From contig JBBATH010000005.1 in assembly GCA_040398845.1 (NCBI GenBank), forward strand, positions 62,001 to 126,000: 64,000 bases of DNA, in the 5' to 3' direction. The position numbers were made by a program, and so were the translations under genes. Below the pieces are notes generated by a model. It made no database searches. It was not told the origin of the DNA and saw nothing but the letters and a program-made list of their open reading frames with translations. Shown one piece after another: positions 7,797-15,931 of the stretch. Source of the DNA: WLND01 sp040398845. GTDB lineage: Bacteria > Actinomycetota > Actinomycetes > S36-B12. How positions within the stretch are numbered: position 1 is the first letter of the stretch; each line of letters opens with the position of its first letter.

Positions 7797-8324
7797 GTGA
7801 CTTCAGCACAGGCAAAGAACTGGGAGGACGTCAAGTCCTACAGCCTCGATACTGATGACGAACTGGAGTTACTCAACGCGCAGATCGAATGCACGCTCAT
7901 CTGGTCGGGCAAAGAGGGCTGGCCCATGGGTGTCATCGTCAACTTCATCTACCGCGACGGCATCTTCTGGCTCACCGCCAGCGAGGAGCGACCGCGGATC
8001 GCGTCGATCCGCAAGGATCCGCGGGTCAGCATCGCCGTCACCTCGAAGGGCTCCTCGGTGAAGGAGCGCCGTTCCATCACCTACAAGTGCAATGCGATCG
8101 TCCACAATGACCGCGAGACCCTCGACCGGATCCTGCCCGAGTTCGCGAACGCGATGCGCCCAGGTGAGCCCGAGAAGGCTGAGGCCTTCCGTGCCATGCT
8201 CGACTCCCCCGAACGCGTCGTTCTTGAACTCATCCCGGCGACCCGGATCGGCTTCGACAGCGCGAAGATGTGGAAGGCGTCAGAGGGCGCCCGGCCCAGT
8301 GACTCGCCCTCGGGTTCGCACTGA
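7797..8324 (+). CDS. Pyridoxamine-5'-phosphate-oxidase-like flavin/F420-binding protein
   Basis: This 175-residue protein has the split-barrel pattern of the PPOX/FDOR superfamily: a first strand with TLIWSGKEGWPMG, then IYRDGIFWLTASEERPRIASIRKDPRVSIAV, a segment also common in mycobacterial F420- or FMN-dependent members. The cofactor cannot be decided by eye. The start is GTG with GAGAGG upstream. It is followed after 50 bp by an SDR gene on the same strand and is divergent from the Rieske operon, sharing the inverted repeats at 7693-7723. A redox step on a hydrophobic substrate is likely. Confidence 0.75.
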   Translation: MTSAQAKNWEDVKSYSLDTDDELELLNAQIECTLIWSGKEGWPMGVIVNFIYRDGIFWLTASEERPRIASIRKDPRVSIAVTSKGSSVKERRSITYKCNAIVHNDRETLDRILPEFANAMRPGEPEKAEAFRAMLDSPERVVLELIPATRIGFDSAKMWKASEGARPSDSPSGSH

Positions 8325-8374
8325 TCGCCACTCGACCTCACCGCAACTCTTGCTGATTGACATTGGAGACCGCC

Positions 8375-9124
8375 ATGCGCTTCGAGAACAAGATCCTCTT
8401 CGTGACCGGTGGCGCCAGCGGCATCGGCCGGGCGACGGCAGCGCGCGTCGTAGCCGAGGGCGGGATCGCGGCCATCGTCGATCTCGACCTCACCAAGGCC
8501 CAGTCCGTCGCCGCCGAACTCCCCGGCTGCATCGGACTGTCCGCGAATGTCGCCGATGAGGCTCAAGTCAAGGCAGCGGTCGATGCCACGGTCGCTCAAC
8601 TCGGCGGTATCGATCTCGTTCTTGCCTGCGCCGGTCACGCCGAGTTCGACCTCATCTCCGAATGGGACTCGGCCCGTTTCAATCGCATGATGGAGGTGCA
8701 TGTCGGCGGCACCTTCCTCACCGCGAAGTACACGAATCCGATCATGCAATCGCGCGGGGCGGGGTCGATCGTCACCATTGCCTCAACAGCCTCCATCGTC
8801 GCCCAGCGGCTCAATGTTCCCTACGGTGCGGCAAAGGCAGCGATCACCGGATTCACCCGGCAGTTCGCCCTCGAGGCAGCGCCAGCCGTTCGCGTGAACT
8901 GCGTTGCGCCCGGGCGCACACTGACCGGCATGACCGAGCCACTCATGCTTGCGCGCGGCGGCACCCTCGAGAAGGGCGCTGAGATGTTTGGCGCCAACAT
9001 CCCGCTCAAGCGGGTGGCCCAAGCCGAGGAACTCGCCGCCGCCGTGTGCTTCCTCCTGAGCGACGATGCGAGCTTCATGACCGGCGCGACGCTCGTTGTC
9101 GACGGGGGCGAGACGATTCAGTAG
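8375..9124 (+). CDS. Short-chain dehydrogenase/reductase (SDR)
   Basis: This 249-residue classical SDR has TGGASGIG at 11-18 (dinucleotide binding) and the catalytic pair Y150-x3-K154 in VPYGAAKAA, with Ser in the IASTAS stretch. Asp36/Asp38 at the end of the second strand suggests NAD rather than NADP. It ends in the usual FMTGATLVVDGGETI. ATG at 8375 has GGAG 6 bp upstream; a TTG 18 bp earlier is less likely. It probably shares a transcript with the PPOX-like gene. The substrate is unknown. Confidence 0.85.
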   Translation: MRFENKILFVTGGASGIGRATAARVVAEGGIAAIVDLDLTKAQSVAAELPGCIGLSANVADEAQVKAAVDATVAQLGGIDLVLACAGHAEFDLISEWDSARFNRMMEVHVGGTFLTAKYTNPIMQSRGAGSIVTIASTASIVAQRLNVPYGAAKAAITGFTRQFALEAAPAVRVNCVAPGRTLTGMTEPLMLARGGTLEKGAEMFGANIPLKRVAQAEELAAAVCFLLSDDASFMTGATLVVDGGETIQ

Positions 9125-9144
9125 CCGCTGACGAGCGGGTCCTG

Positions 9145-9182
9145 CCCCATTCTCATCAACGAGCCCCGTTCTCATCAACAAG
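9145..9182. repeat. Two 19-bp tandem repeats covering the 3' end of the phosphatase gene
   Basis: CCCCATTCTCATCAACGAG (9145-9163) is followed directly by CCCCGTTCTCATCAACAAG (9164-9182), with 17 of 19 identical. On the minus strand the upstream copy encodes LVDENG of the phosphatase, and the next copy, shifted by one frame because 19 is not a multiple of three, supplies its TGA stop. Confidence 0.85.
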
Positions 9183-9923
9183 CAGTGCCGCACGAAGGCT
9201 GTCGATCTCGGCCGGACTCAAGCCTCGGCCCAGCGCCCACCCCTCGGCGCTTCCGTAGCGATCTTTCATCTGGGCAAGGAACGCGAGCATGGTCTCGGGC
9301 TTCGACTCAAAGATCCAGTCCGGTGCATAGGCAAGGCCGTTGTCCTTGTACACCTGTGCGCCGCGCATTCGCGCAATAATCGGCTCCATATTCGCCGTCG
9401 TCGCGTGATAATCGGCGGCAATCGTCGCATCGTCGAGCCCGAGAATTCCTAGGAGCATTGCGGTGACGACGCCTGTCCGATCCTTGCCCGCCGTGCAGTG
9501 GTACACCACCGGGTGCTGTTCGGAGTCGGCCAAGTGCCGCAGTACTGCGATGACTGCGTCGCCATTGACCTCGATCTGCCCCAGGTAATCGTCGATGAGG
9601 TTATCGCACGCTCCGGCATCGATCTGCTCCTGATTCACCCCGGAAAGCGGAAGCATCGGGTAGTTCAGCACGACGATGGTCTCATCGATGAGCGAGTAGC
9701 CGCCGCGCTCCACCTCGAGTTCGATCCGCAGGTCGATCACGGTTCGCGGACCCACGATCTCGATGAAGTCCCGGTGCCCTTTCGCGGTGAGGCTGAGCAG
9801 ACTGTCGCACCGGACAGCAATCCCCTGCCGCACGATCTGCCCATCACCGGTGCGGAGTCCCCCGAGGTCTCGGGCATTCGCCAGTCCATCGATCTCCGTC
9901 ACCGTCGCCTTCGACGTCGTCAT
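9156..9923 (-). CDS. PtpB-like tyrosine/serine phosphatase
   Basis: This 255-residue protein has the phosphatase P-loop HCTAGKDRTG at 142-151 (nucleophile Cys143, Arg149) and an N-terminal GLANARDLGGLRT segment. Both are characteristic of the MptpB family of actinobacterial dual-specificity or lipid-like phosphatases. A DLRIELEVERGG stretch before the loop fits the same family. The gene overlaps the upstream isomerase-like gene by 4 bp (ATGA), so it is the last gene of a six-gene chain. Its C-terminus and stop are formed by a 19-bp tandem duplication. No signal peptide is seen. Confidence 0.88.
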   Translation of the reverse strand: MTTSKATVTEIDGLANARDLGGLRTGDGQIVRQGIAVRCDSLLSLTAKGHRDFIEIVGPRTVIDLRIELEVERGGYSLIDETIVVLNYPMLPLSGVNQEQIDAGACDNLIDDYLGQIEVNGDAVIAVLRHLADSEQHPVVYHCTAGKDRTGVVTAMLLGILGLDDATIAADYHATTANMEPIIARMRGAQVYKDNGLAYAPDWIFESKPETMLAFLAQMKDRYGSAEGWALGRGLSPAEIDSLRAALLVDENGAR

Positions 9924-10723
9924 TCGCAGACCCGTCGAGCCGAGGCGAGAAGATCGACGGCGAGTGCTCCCGGATCATCGGGATTGCCAAGTCCGGCGAG
10001 CGGGCATTCGACGGCCAGGATGGCCCCGGTCGGGATGCACTCGGTGAACTCCCGGACAGGCAGATCACCCTGATCCGGCTTGAGGCGTGCCGTCACGGCC
10101 TCCGCCCGTGCCGCTGCAGCATCGGGTGCCGCCGCCGCGCCCTCGGCTCCGCAGATCTGCACGTAGGGGAAGAGTCGCGCCGGGTAGTCGAGCATGTCAT
10201 CCGGGGCGCCGCCGGAACGCACGAGATGCAGGACGTCGGCAAGGACGACCACATTCGGCGCACCGGCCGCCATGACCGTCTCGCTCGCGGCCTGGAGAGT
10301 TGGTGCGGACGAAAAGAGCATGAACTCGACCGAGAGCGCTACCTGGTACTCGGCTGCCTGCTCGGCGAGGAGGGCCAGCGAATCAATCCGGCGCACCGGG
10401 TCCGGATCCTCAAGGGTCGTGATGACGTATCTGGCACCGAGGTACTCCGCCGCCTCGAACAGTGCCATCGGGTCGGCGCTCGGGCCGTCCTCCTTGATTC
10501 GAATAACCTCAAGATCGAGGACTGCAATCCCGGAATCGTCGACGGCAGACTTGAGCTCCCTAATGGCCACACCGTTGCCGAGGATGCCGTGATCGATGCC
10601 GGACGAGGTTGGCGTCAACCGAAAGCCGGTGTATTTGAAGCCCGCGTGCTGGGCGGCGCGTACGAGGCCGATCGGCGGCACCTCGATCATGGACAGGTGG
10701 GCGAGGGAGTACGTCTTGGTCAT
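9920..10723 (-). CDS. Sugar phosphate isomerase/epimerase-like TIM-barrel protein
   Basis: This 267-residue protein follows the xylose-isomerase-like TIM-barrel pattern: LAHLSMIEVPPIGLVRAA at the start, LDLEVIRI, ARYVITTLEDPD, SVEFMLFS, VVVLADVLHLVRSG and ILAVECPLAGLG. The Glu and Asp/His residues at strand ends are where family members bind a divalent metal. Members include sugar isomerases, AP endonucleases and inosose dehydratases, so the exact reaction is open. It sits 2 bp after the LLM gene stop, with GGAAG before the ATG, and overlaps the phosphatase gene. Confidence 0.75.
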   Translation of the reverse strand: MTKTYSLAHLSMIEVPPIGLVRAAQHAGFKYTGFRLTPTSSGIDHGILGNGVAIRELKSAVDDSGIAVLDLEVIRIKEDGPSADPMALFEAAEYLGARYVITTLEDPDPVRRIDSLALLAEQAAEYQVALSVEFMLFSSAPTLQAASETVMAAGAPNVVVLADVLHLVRSGGAPDDMLDYPARLFPYVQICGAEGAAAAPDAAAARAEAVTARLKPDQGDLPVREFTECIPTGAILAVECPLAGLGNPDDPGALAVDLLASARRVCE

Positions 10724-10725
10724 AT

Positions 10726-11715
10726 TTACTTCCCGGTGAGTTGCGCGACGACTGGCGCGAATGCGTCGATATTGGCATCACCGACGGTGATGTACGAAAA
10801 ACCGTAACGCTCGCGCCTGCGGATGAGCGCCTCGCAGATCTCAGCGACGCTGCCGACTGCTGCGTGCGGGAAATCGACGAGCTCGTCGCGCGTCAGATTC
10901 GTGCGAGCCTTGAGCGCCTCGGCGGTTATCTCCGAGACGCCGTCAACCGACACGAAATAGCACGCCGTCTCGAGCTCGACCGAATCGAACCGATCACCGG
11001 CTCCTTCGCGCACCCAGGCGATCTTCTTGTCGGTCTCCTCGGCCGTTGAACTCGCGATGCTGTTGCTGCCAACGACACCTGCACTGTTGTTGAAGTTGAT
11101 GCTGACGATGTCGGCAAGCTCACCGGCGAGAGCGAGTACCTTCGGCGCGCCGCCGCCGATCATTATCGGCGGGCGCGGCCGCTGCACCGTTGCCGGAACC
11201 GCCGTGTACCCATGCGAGGTGACCTGCTGGCCGCGGTAATCGACCGGCTCGCCCGAGTAGGCGGCGATCATCAGTTCGGTCGTCTCGCGCAGCAGTTCGA
11301 TACGGCGGCCAGCCCCCTCGAATGGGATACCGAGCGCCTCATACTCGTTCGCGAGCCAGCCGGCCCCGAGACCGATCTCCAGCCGACCCTCGGAGAGCAC
11401 GTCGATCGAGGCCATCTCCTTCACCAGGACGGTCGGAAGGTGGTAACTCACGCAGGTCATCCGCGATCCGATGCGCAGTGTGTCGGTCACAACGGCTGCC
11501 GCAGCCATTGCCGGGATCGAGGCGAGTGTCTGGACCCGGTGGCCGGTCGGTGCGATGAGCTCCCCTGGGCCAAGGTAGTGATCGGCGAGGAACAGGGTCG
11601 AGTAGCCGAGTGCCTCGACCTTGCGGGCAAGGTCGAGCCACTCGCGGCGCGACTCACTGCGGTAGGCCTGGATGGCGAAGCGGAAGGGCTTGACGTTCCG
11701 TGGGATCGTGCTCAT
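10726..11715 (-). CDS. LLM-class (luciferase-like) F420-dependent oxidoreductase
   Basis: This 329-residue (beta/alpha)8 protein has typical LLM landmarks: FAIQAYRSESRREWLDLARKVEALGYSTLFLADH at the N-terminus, RIGSRMTCVSYHLP, VLVKEMASIDVLSEGRLEIGLGAGW, and RPPIMIGGGAP. These match actinobacterial F420-dependent members more than FMN monooxygenases, but the cofactor is an inference. ATG at 11715 overlaps the SDR stop as ATGA, so the longer reading from 11802 is rejected. It belongs to the minus-strand chain from 14091 to 9156. Confidence 0.85.
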   Translation of the reverse strand: MSTIPRNVKPFRFAIQAYRSESRREWLDLARKVEALGYSTLFLADHYLGPGELIAPTGHRVQTLASIPAMAAAAVVTDTLRIGSRMTCVSYHLPTVLVKEMASIDVLSEGRLEIGLGAGWLANEYEALGIPFEGAGRRIELLRETTELMIAAYSGEPVDYRGQQVTSHGYTAVPATVQRPRPPIMIGGGAPKVLALAGELADIVSINFNNSAGVVGSNSIASSTAEETDKKIAWVREGAGDRFDSVELETACYFVSVDGVSEITAEALKARTNLTRDELVDFPHAAVGSVAEICEALIRRRERYGFSYITVGDANIDAFAPVVAQLTGK

Positions 11716-12470
11716 TTTGGCGCCTTTCTGGCCCAGCGGAAGAACTGACCGTGCGATACCAGGTAGCCACCATCGACGAAGAGCACCTGGCCGGTGACCC
11801 ACGAGGCCTCTGGCGAGCAGAACCAGCTGATCGCATTGGCGATGTCATCGGGCATACCCATGCGAGCAATGGGCAGACAGCCTGCGATGAGCTCCTGTGC
11901 CGCCTCAGTGCCGTAATGCTCGGTCGTGCCCTCGGTGAGAACGGTGCCCGGGCCCACCGCATTGCAGCGGACTCCGAAGGCCCCGAACTCCAGCGCCATC
12001 GCCTGGGTCAACTGATTGATGGCCGCCTTCGATGTCGGGTACAGCGAGGTCGCTGCGGGGTGGGCCTTGGAGGTGATCGACGACAGGTTGACGATGCTGC
12101 CGCCGCCATTTCGGCTCATCACCGGCACGAGCGCCTGAGCGGCAAGCACCGGGGCAATCACGTTCACGTCAAGAACGCGACGCATCTCCTCGTGGGTGGT
12201 GTGGAGCAGATCCTGGTAGCGCTGGATCGCGGCATTGTTCACCAGTGCAGTGCACTCCGGCGCGAGTTCGCCAAGGCGAGCTACCTGCTCGTCATCCGTG
12301 ACGTCAAGGGCCACGCCCCGGCAGCCGAGTTCACTCGCTGCCTGCGCGATCTGGTCGGTGTTCGCATCAACGGCCAGCACCTCGTATCCGTCGGCGAGCA
12401 GTCGTTCGGCGACCGCGCGTCCGATGCCCTGCGCCGCTCCGGTGACGACCGCGGTTCCGAGTCCGCTCAT
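11712..12470 (-). CDS. Short-chain dehydrogenase/reductase (SDR)
   Basis: This 252-residue classical SDR has VTGAAQGIG near residues 9-17, VDAN at the end of strand two (NAD preference), LVNNAA at 77-81, and the catalytic residues S130, Y144 and K148 (LYPTSKAA). The C-terminus carries WVTGQVLFVDGGYL. It is translationally coupled on both sides: its start overlaps the ThuA-like gene stop, and its stop overlaps the LLM gene start, each by 4 bp. This places it in one pathway with an F420-type enzyme and an isomerase-like protein. The substrate is unknown. Confidence 0.87.
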   Translation of the reverse strand: MSGLGTAVVTGAAQGIGRAVAERLLADGYEVLAVDANTDQIAQAASELGCRGVALDVTDDEQVARLGELAPECTALVNNAAIQRYQDLLHTTHEEMRRVLDVNVIAPVLAAQALVPVMSRNGGGSIVNLSSITSKAHPAATSLYPTSKAAINQLTQAMALEFGAFGVRCNAVGPGTVLTEGTTEHYGTEAAQELIAGCLPIARMGMPDDIANAISWFCSPEASWVTGQVLFVDGGYLVSHGQFFRWARKAPK

Positions 12471-13291
12471 TGCAGCTCCTTCGTGTATTCATTCCCTGAA
12501 TCACACCGCGCGACGTCGTCGCCGTGGACCGCCCAGTCGACGCAGCGACGCAGAACCTGCCTGAACTCAGGTGACTCCCACGCAGCAGTATCGGTCACCC
12601 CGAGATCGTCTATGCCTTGATCTGCGACATCAAAGCGTCCGCGGCAGTGCCCAAGGGTGAAGGACACCACTGATCCGTTGCCCTCCGGCCGGCTGAACAG
12701 CACTGGATGGCGCGTACGCCCGGCCACCTGCTGGGTCTCGAAGCCCTGGCAGGGCCCGTCGTAGGGGGCGTCCATGATCACCTCAAGGTCATCAGCGAGT
12801 TCAGACACGTAGATCTCGTCGGTTGTGACGAATGCTGGGACGCCGGACACCAGCGGGTGGTCCGGATTCACGATCTCAATGCGCGTCGGGTGGATCCTGG
12901 GGTGCGCGAGAAACCTGTTGCCGAGGAGTGCACTGAACTCCGGCATGGCGTCGGGGGTGCGAAACAGCCGCTGCGCCCCAGGGACAGGGGCATCTATCGC
13001 TGAGTTCGTCGCATGAAGGGCGAGCAGTCTGCCGCCCGCGCGAACCCGGTCACGAAGGGCGAGAGCCTCCACCCTTCCCGGCCTCACGTCGCATGTGTAG
13101 GCGACGACGGCGTCCGCTGCAGCCAGTACTGCAACATCCGAGAAGTCCCGGTGGACGCTGCAGCGCACGCTGTCATGGCGGCCGAGCAACGCAAGGATCT
13201 GCAGCCGCGCATAATCAAAGTCATGCCAACGACCGCCGCAAACGAGGGCGACGACCACCCGGCCCGCCGCGCAGCGAGCCGGGGTGCCCAT
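12467..13291 (-). CDS. ThuA-like domain protein
   Basis: This protein of about 274 residues resembles the ThuA-like (trehalose utilisation) family, a class-I glutamine-amidotransferase-like fold: VVVALVCGGRWHDF, then a DAVVAYTCD strand, RAGGRLLALHATNSAI, GNRFLAHPRI, NPDHPLVSGVPAF and a late HPVLFSRPEGNGSVVSFTLGHCRG. In other bacteria the fold accompanies sugar or polyol catabolism and often has no classical Cys-His triad. The start is uncertain. ATG at 13291 is used because the longer reading from 13363 would lie inside the upstream SDR gene, but no clear ribosome binding site precedes it. It is the second gene of the six-gene chain. Confidence 0.68.
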   Translation of the reverse strand: MGTPARCAAGRVVVALVCGGRWHDFDYARLQILALLGRHDSVRCSVHRDFSDVAVLAAADAVVAYTCDVRPGRVEALALRDRVRAGGRLLALHATNSAIDAPVPGAQRLFRTPDAMPEFSALLGNRFLAHPRIHPTRIEIVNPDHPLVSGVPAFVTTDEIYVSELADDLEVIMDAPYDGPCQGFETQQVAGRTRHPVLFSRPEGNGSVVSFTLGHCRGRFDVADQGIDDLGVTDTAAWESPEFRQVLRRCVDWAVHGDDVARCDSGNEYTKELQ

Positions 13292-13326
13292 CGTCTGTGG
13301 CGCGATCGCTTGAGGTCTAGCGTCGG

Positions 13327-14091
13327 TCAGAACTGGGTGCGGACGGTCATGCCGCCATCGCACACAATGTTCGTTCCGACGCAGAAGCCGGAAGCCGGGC
13401 TGGCGAGGTAGACGATCGCTGAGGCGACCTCCTTTGGCTCGCCCATCCGGCCGATCGGGATCGAGTCCTTGACCTTCTCGTAGACCTCGGGACGGCCAGC
13501 CTTGATCTTGCCCCAGTCGCCATCCTCGGAGTAAGTGGGACCGGGCGAGACGGTATTCACCCTGATGCCCTTGGGGGCGAGTGCGTGGCCCGCGGCCGAG
13601 GCGTGACGGATGATGGCCGCCTTGAAGGCACCATACGAATTCGGTGAACTCGGCCAGACATTGTCAAAGCCAAACGTCGATGACAGGGCCACAATTGAGC
13701 CGCCGCCGGCCGCCTCCATAATGGGAGTGACCTCGTCGATGGCGTGGACGAGCGGCATGAGATCCAGGCTCAGGCTGTTCAGCCACTGCTCCGGGCCCTT
13801 GACAGACCCAGCTGTCACGTTCGACACGAGGATGTCGAGGCCACCGAATTCTGCGGCGGCGTCTCGGATGAACCCCTTGAGCGCCTGCTCATCACTCACG
13901 TCGAATGCGCGGGCAAAGACCGTTGCACCGCGGCTGCGGAGATCAGCCGCCACCTCGAGGACGGACTCGGCATTGCGCGCGCAGAAGGCAACGGACGCAC
14001 CCTCCGCGGCGAGGAGTTCGACGGTTGCCCGGCCGATACCTCGGGTGCCACCGGTGACGAGGGCACGCTTGCCGCTCAGGCCTAGATCCAT
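13327..14091 (-). CDS. Short-chain dehydrogenase/reductase (SDR), first gene of the six-gene chain
   Basis: This 254-residue SDR has VTGGTRGIG around 12-20, CARN after strand two (Arg suggests NADP), catalytic Ser137/138, Y153 and K157 (NSYGAFKAA), and an unusual SNVT where most family members have NNAG. Its C-terminus GMTVRTQF follows CVGTNIVCDGG. It is divergent from the ferredoxin gene; the 146-bp shared spacer probably holds promoters for both. The start has GAGG upstream. Confidence 0.85.
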   Translation of the reverse strand: MDLGLSGKRALVTGGTRGIGRATVELLAAEGASVAFCARNAESVLEVAADLRSRGATVFARAFDVSDEQALKGFIRDAAAEFGGLDILVSNVTAGSVKGPEQWLNSLSLDLMPLVHAIDEVTPIMEAAGGGSIVALSSTFGFDNVWPSSPNSYGAFKAAIIRHASAAGHALAPKGIRVNTVSPGPTYSEDGDWGKIKAGRPEVYEKVKDSIPIGRMGEPKEVASAIVYLASPASGFCVGTNIVCDGGMTVRTQF

Positions 14092-14237
14092 GTCAAACCT
14101 CTTCGCTCAGTGCGGCGCAGGGCGTCGCTCGGGGGTGCCACGCTGGATGCGGGTACGGCAATGCAGTGACATGGGCATGTTACTAGCATCAGACTACGGT
14201 AAGTACGCATTCCCCGGCAGTTGACACTGGAGATCAC

Positions 14238-14555
14238 ATGAGCCTCGTACACGTGGACCCGATCGGCATCGACCTTGAGGTCGCGCCAGGCGTGACCGTG
14301 ATGACCGCTGCGCGCGGCGCCGGATTCACTTGGCCCACCGTCTGTGATGCCTCAGCATCATGCGGCACCTGCGTGAGCGTGGTCCAAAACGGGCTCGACA
14401 ATTGCGGCGAGATGCCCGCTGACGAGCGTGAGACGCTCACCCGCACCCTCGTTCCGCTCGACGGACAGCGTCGCCTGGCCTGTCGACTCACGGTCACCGG
14501 TCCGGTCAGCCTGAAGAAGCGGGGCGTACACGCGGTCGAGGGCGGCAGCGAATGA
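14238..14555 (+). CDS. [2Fe-2S] ferredoxin, adrenodoxin-like cysteine spacing
   Basis: This 105-residue ferredoxin has cluster cysteines C36-x5-C42-x2-C45 (CDASASCGTC) and C82 (RRLACRL). The C-x5-C-x2-C spacing is that of adrenodoxin/Isc-type ferredoxins, not the plant-type C-x4-C-x2-C. Such proteins carry electrons to P450s or Rieske oxygenases. No P450 or ferredoxin reductase is encoded in the window, so the likely client is a Rieske oxygenase such as the one at 3421, but the two are 10 kb apart and this pairing is speculative. GGAG precedes the ATG. It overlaps the next gene by 4 bp. Confidence 0.88.
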   Translation: MSLVHVDPIGIDLEVAPGVTVMTAARGAGFTWPTVCDASASCGTCVSVVQNGLDNCGEMPADERETLTRTLVPLDGQRRLACRLTVTGPVSLKKRGVHAVEGGSE

Positions 14556-15013
14556 GCGGTATCGGTGATGCGAACGTGCAGGTGATCCTCGAGCGACTTG
14601 AACGACTCGAGACAACGGAGGCAACGCGTGCCGCCTCATACCGGTACGCGCAAGCGATCGACACCCCCGACTTCGAGTTGCTCGCCGAGGTCTTCGCTCC
14701 CGAGGCGTCACTCACCACACGGCGCGGCACCCGTCAATCCCGCGACGCGATCGTGGAGTACTACCGCGAGGCGCTCGCCGCCCCCCTTGCCCGCCGCCAC
14801 TTCATCGTCAACCAGCAGGTCACTTGGCTGTCCCCCGGCGAGGCACTCATGCGCTCGTCTTTCCTCTACACCTTCGCCGGTGATGCCACCTCGATCCTGG
14901 GTTGGGGTGGCTACGTCGATCGGGTGAGCGTGCAGAACGGAATCGGCATGATCGTCGAGAAGACGATCACTGTCGATGCCCACGCGGATAGCCGCATCGG
15001 CTGGGCGGACTGA
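14552..15013 (+). CDS. SnoaL-like protein co-translated with the ferredoxin
   Basis: This 153-residue protein shows the SnoaL/NTF2-like pattern: a leading helix with ASYRYAQAIDTPDFELLAEVFAPEASLTT, then AIVEYYREAL, RRHFIVNQQVTWLSPGEA and a final strand. It overlaps the ferredoxin gene (ATGA) and ends 3 bp before the converging LLM gene. In this region SnoaL-like proteins occur twice beside oxygenase-type redox genes, which hints at a beta-subunit or isomerase role. The specific function is not visible. Confidence 0.72.
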   Translation: MSGIGDANVQVILERLERLETTEATRAASYRYAQAIDTPDFELLAEVFAPEASLTTRRGTRQSRDAIVEYYREALAAPLARRHFIVNQQVTWLSPGEALMRSSFLYTFAGDATSILGWGGYVDRVSVQNGIGMIVEKTITVDAHADSRIGWAD

Positions 15014-15016
15014 GGA

Positions 15017-15931
15017 TTACCGACGCGCGGCGTCGAGGAGCGGAGCGAGCCGATCGGGAACTGTCGGCCAATCGGCTTCCGAGGTGATCGACGGATCGAA
15101 GTTCGCATCGACCGAGACCGCATCAACCCCCGCCGCAGCCGCAGCGGCGACCTCAGTGCAGAGTTCATCGACACTGAGCGGCCTGAGATTGGCGACCTCC
15201 ACCGGTGGATGGGTGAAGAGGTTCCAGCACATGGCCAAGGGTCCGAGATGCGCGGGGCGCATGGTGCCGAGTTCGGCAAACGTCTCCAGATGCTGCTCGA
15301 GGGTTCCCGAGGCCGGGTTCCAGACATCGAACTTCTCCGCTGTGCGTCGAAGGCCCGCGGCCGAGCGCATGCCAGACATCAAGGGCGGATGCGGGGCTTG
15401 AATCGGCTTGGGCCGGACATCGGATTCCGGGATCGAGAAGAACTCCCCCTCATACGAGACCGGATCGCTCCCCCAGCACGCGAGCAGTGCATCGATGAGC
15501 TCATCTGCCCGCCGGCCGCGGGTGCGTGGATCGACGTCGTACTGCGCGTGCTCCTCGTCGGACCAGCCGACGGAGAACCCGAACACAGTGCGTCCGCCAG
15601 CGAGGATGTCGAGGGTCGAGATCCTCTGCGCCAGATCGACGGGGCGGTGGTAACCCGCGACGAGGATGCTCGTGCCGATCGTGATGGTCGACGTCCATGC
15701 TGCGACGGCGGCGAGCAGCTCCATCGGCTGCAGGATCGATCGATACGCCTCCGGCACGGCCAGCCCAGGTCGGGCTGAATAGCCCGACGCCGGTTTCCGC
15801 GGATAGAACAGGTGCTGCTGGACGAAGAGCGACCCGAACCCGAGCTCCTCAGCCCGCTCGGCAAACCCGCGAACGACATCCCTCGAGACGTGACCTCCGA
15901 GTTGAGGGAGGCTGAGCCCAACCCTCGTCAC
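15017..15931 (-). CDS. LLM-class F420-dependent oxidoreductase
   Basis: This 304-residue luciferase-family protein starts VGLSLPQLGGHVSRDVVRGFAERAEELGFGSLFVQQH and continues with TITIGTSILVAGYHRPVDLAQRISTLDILAGGRTVFGFSVGW and RPKPIQAPHPPLMSGM, all LLM landmarks. It is not closely similar to the LLM protein at 10726. Its GTG start overlaps the stop of the upstream SDR (GTGA), so the two are coupled, and an acyl-CoA ligase gene lies upstream of both. F420 use is inferred from family and phylum. Confidence 0.83.
   Translation of the reverse strand: MTRVGLSLPQLGGHVSRDVVRGFAERAEELGFGSLFVQQHLFYPRKPASGYSARPGLAVPEAYRSILQPMELLAAVAAWTSTITIGTSILVAGYHRPVDLAQRISTLDILAGGRTVFGFSVGWSDEEHAQYDVDPRTRGRRADELIDALLACWGSDPVSYEGEFFSIPESDVRPKPIQAPHPPLMSGMRSAAGLRRTAEKFDVWNPASGTLEQHLETFAELGTMRPAHLGPLAMCWNLFTHPPVEVANLRPLSVDELCTEVAAAAAAGVDAVSVDANFDPSITSEADWPTVPDRLAPLLDAARR

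Noticed and set aside
14092..14237. Operator in the ferredoxin/SDR divergent spacer
   Set aside because: Short TTAC/GTAA and ACTAG matches were seen near 14180-14210, but the pairing is too short and irregular to support a site.
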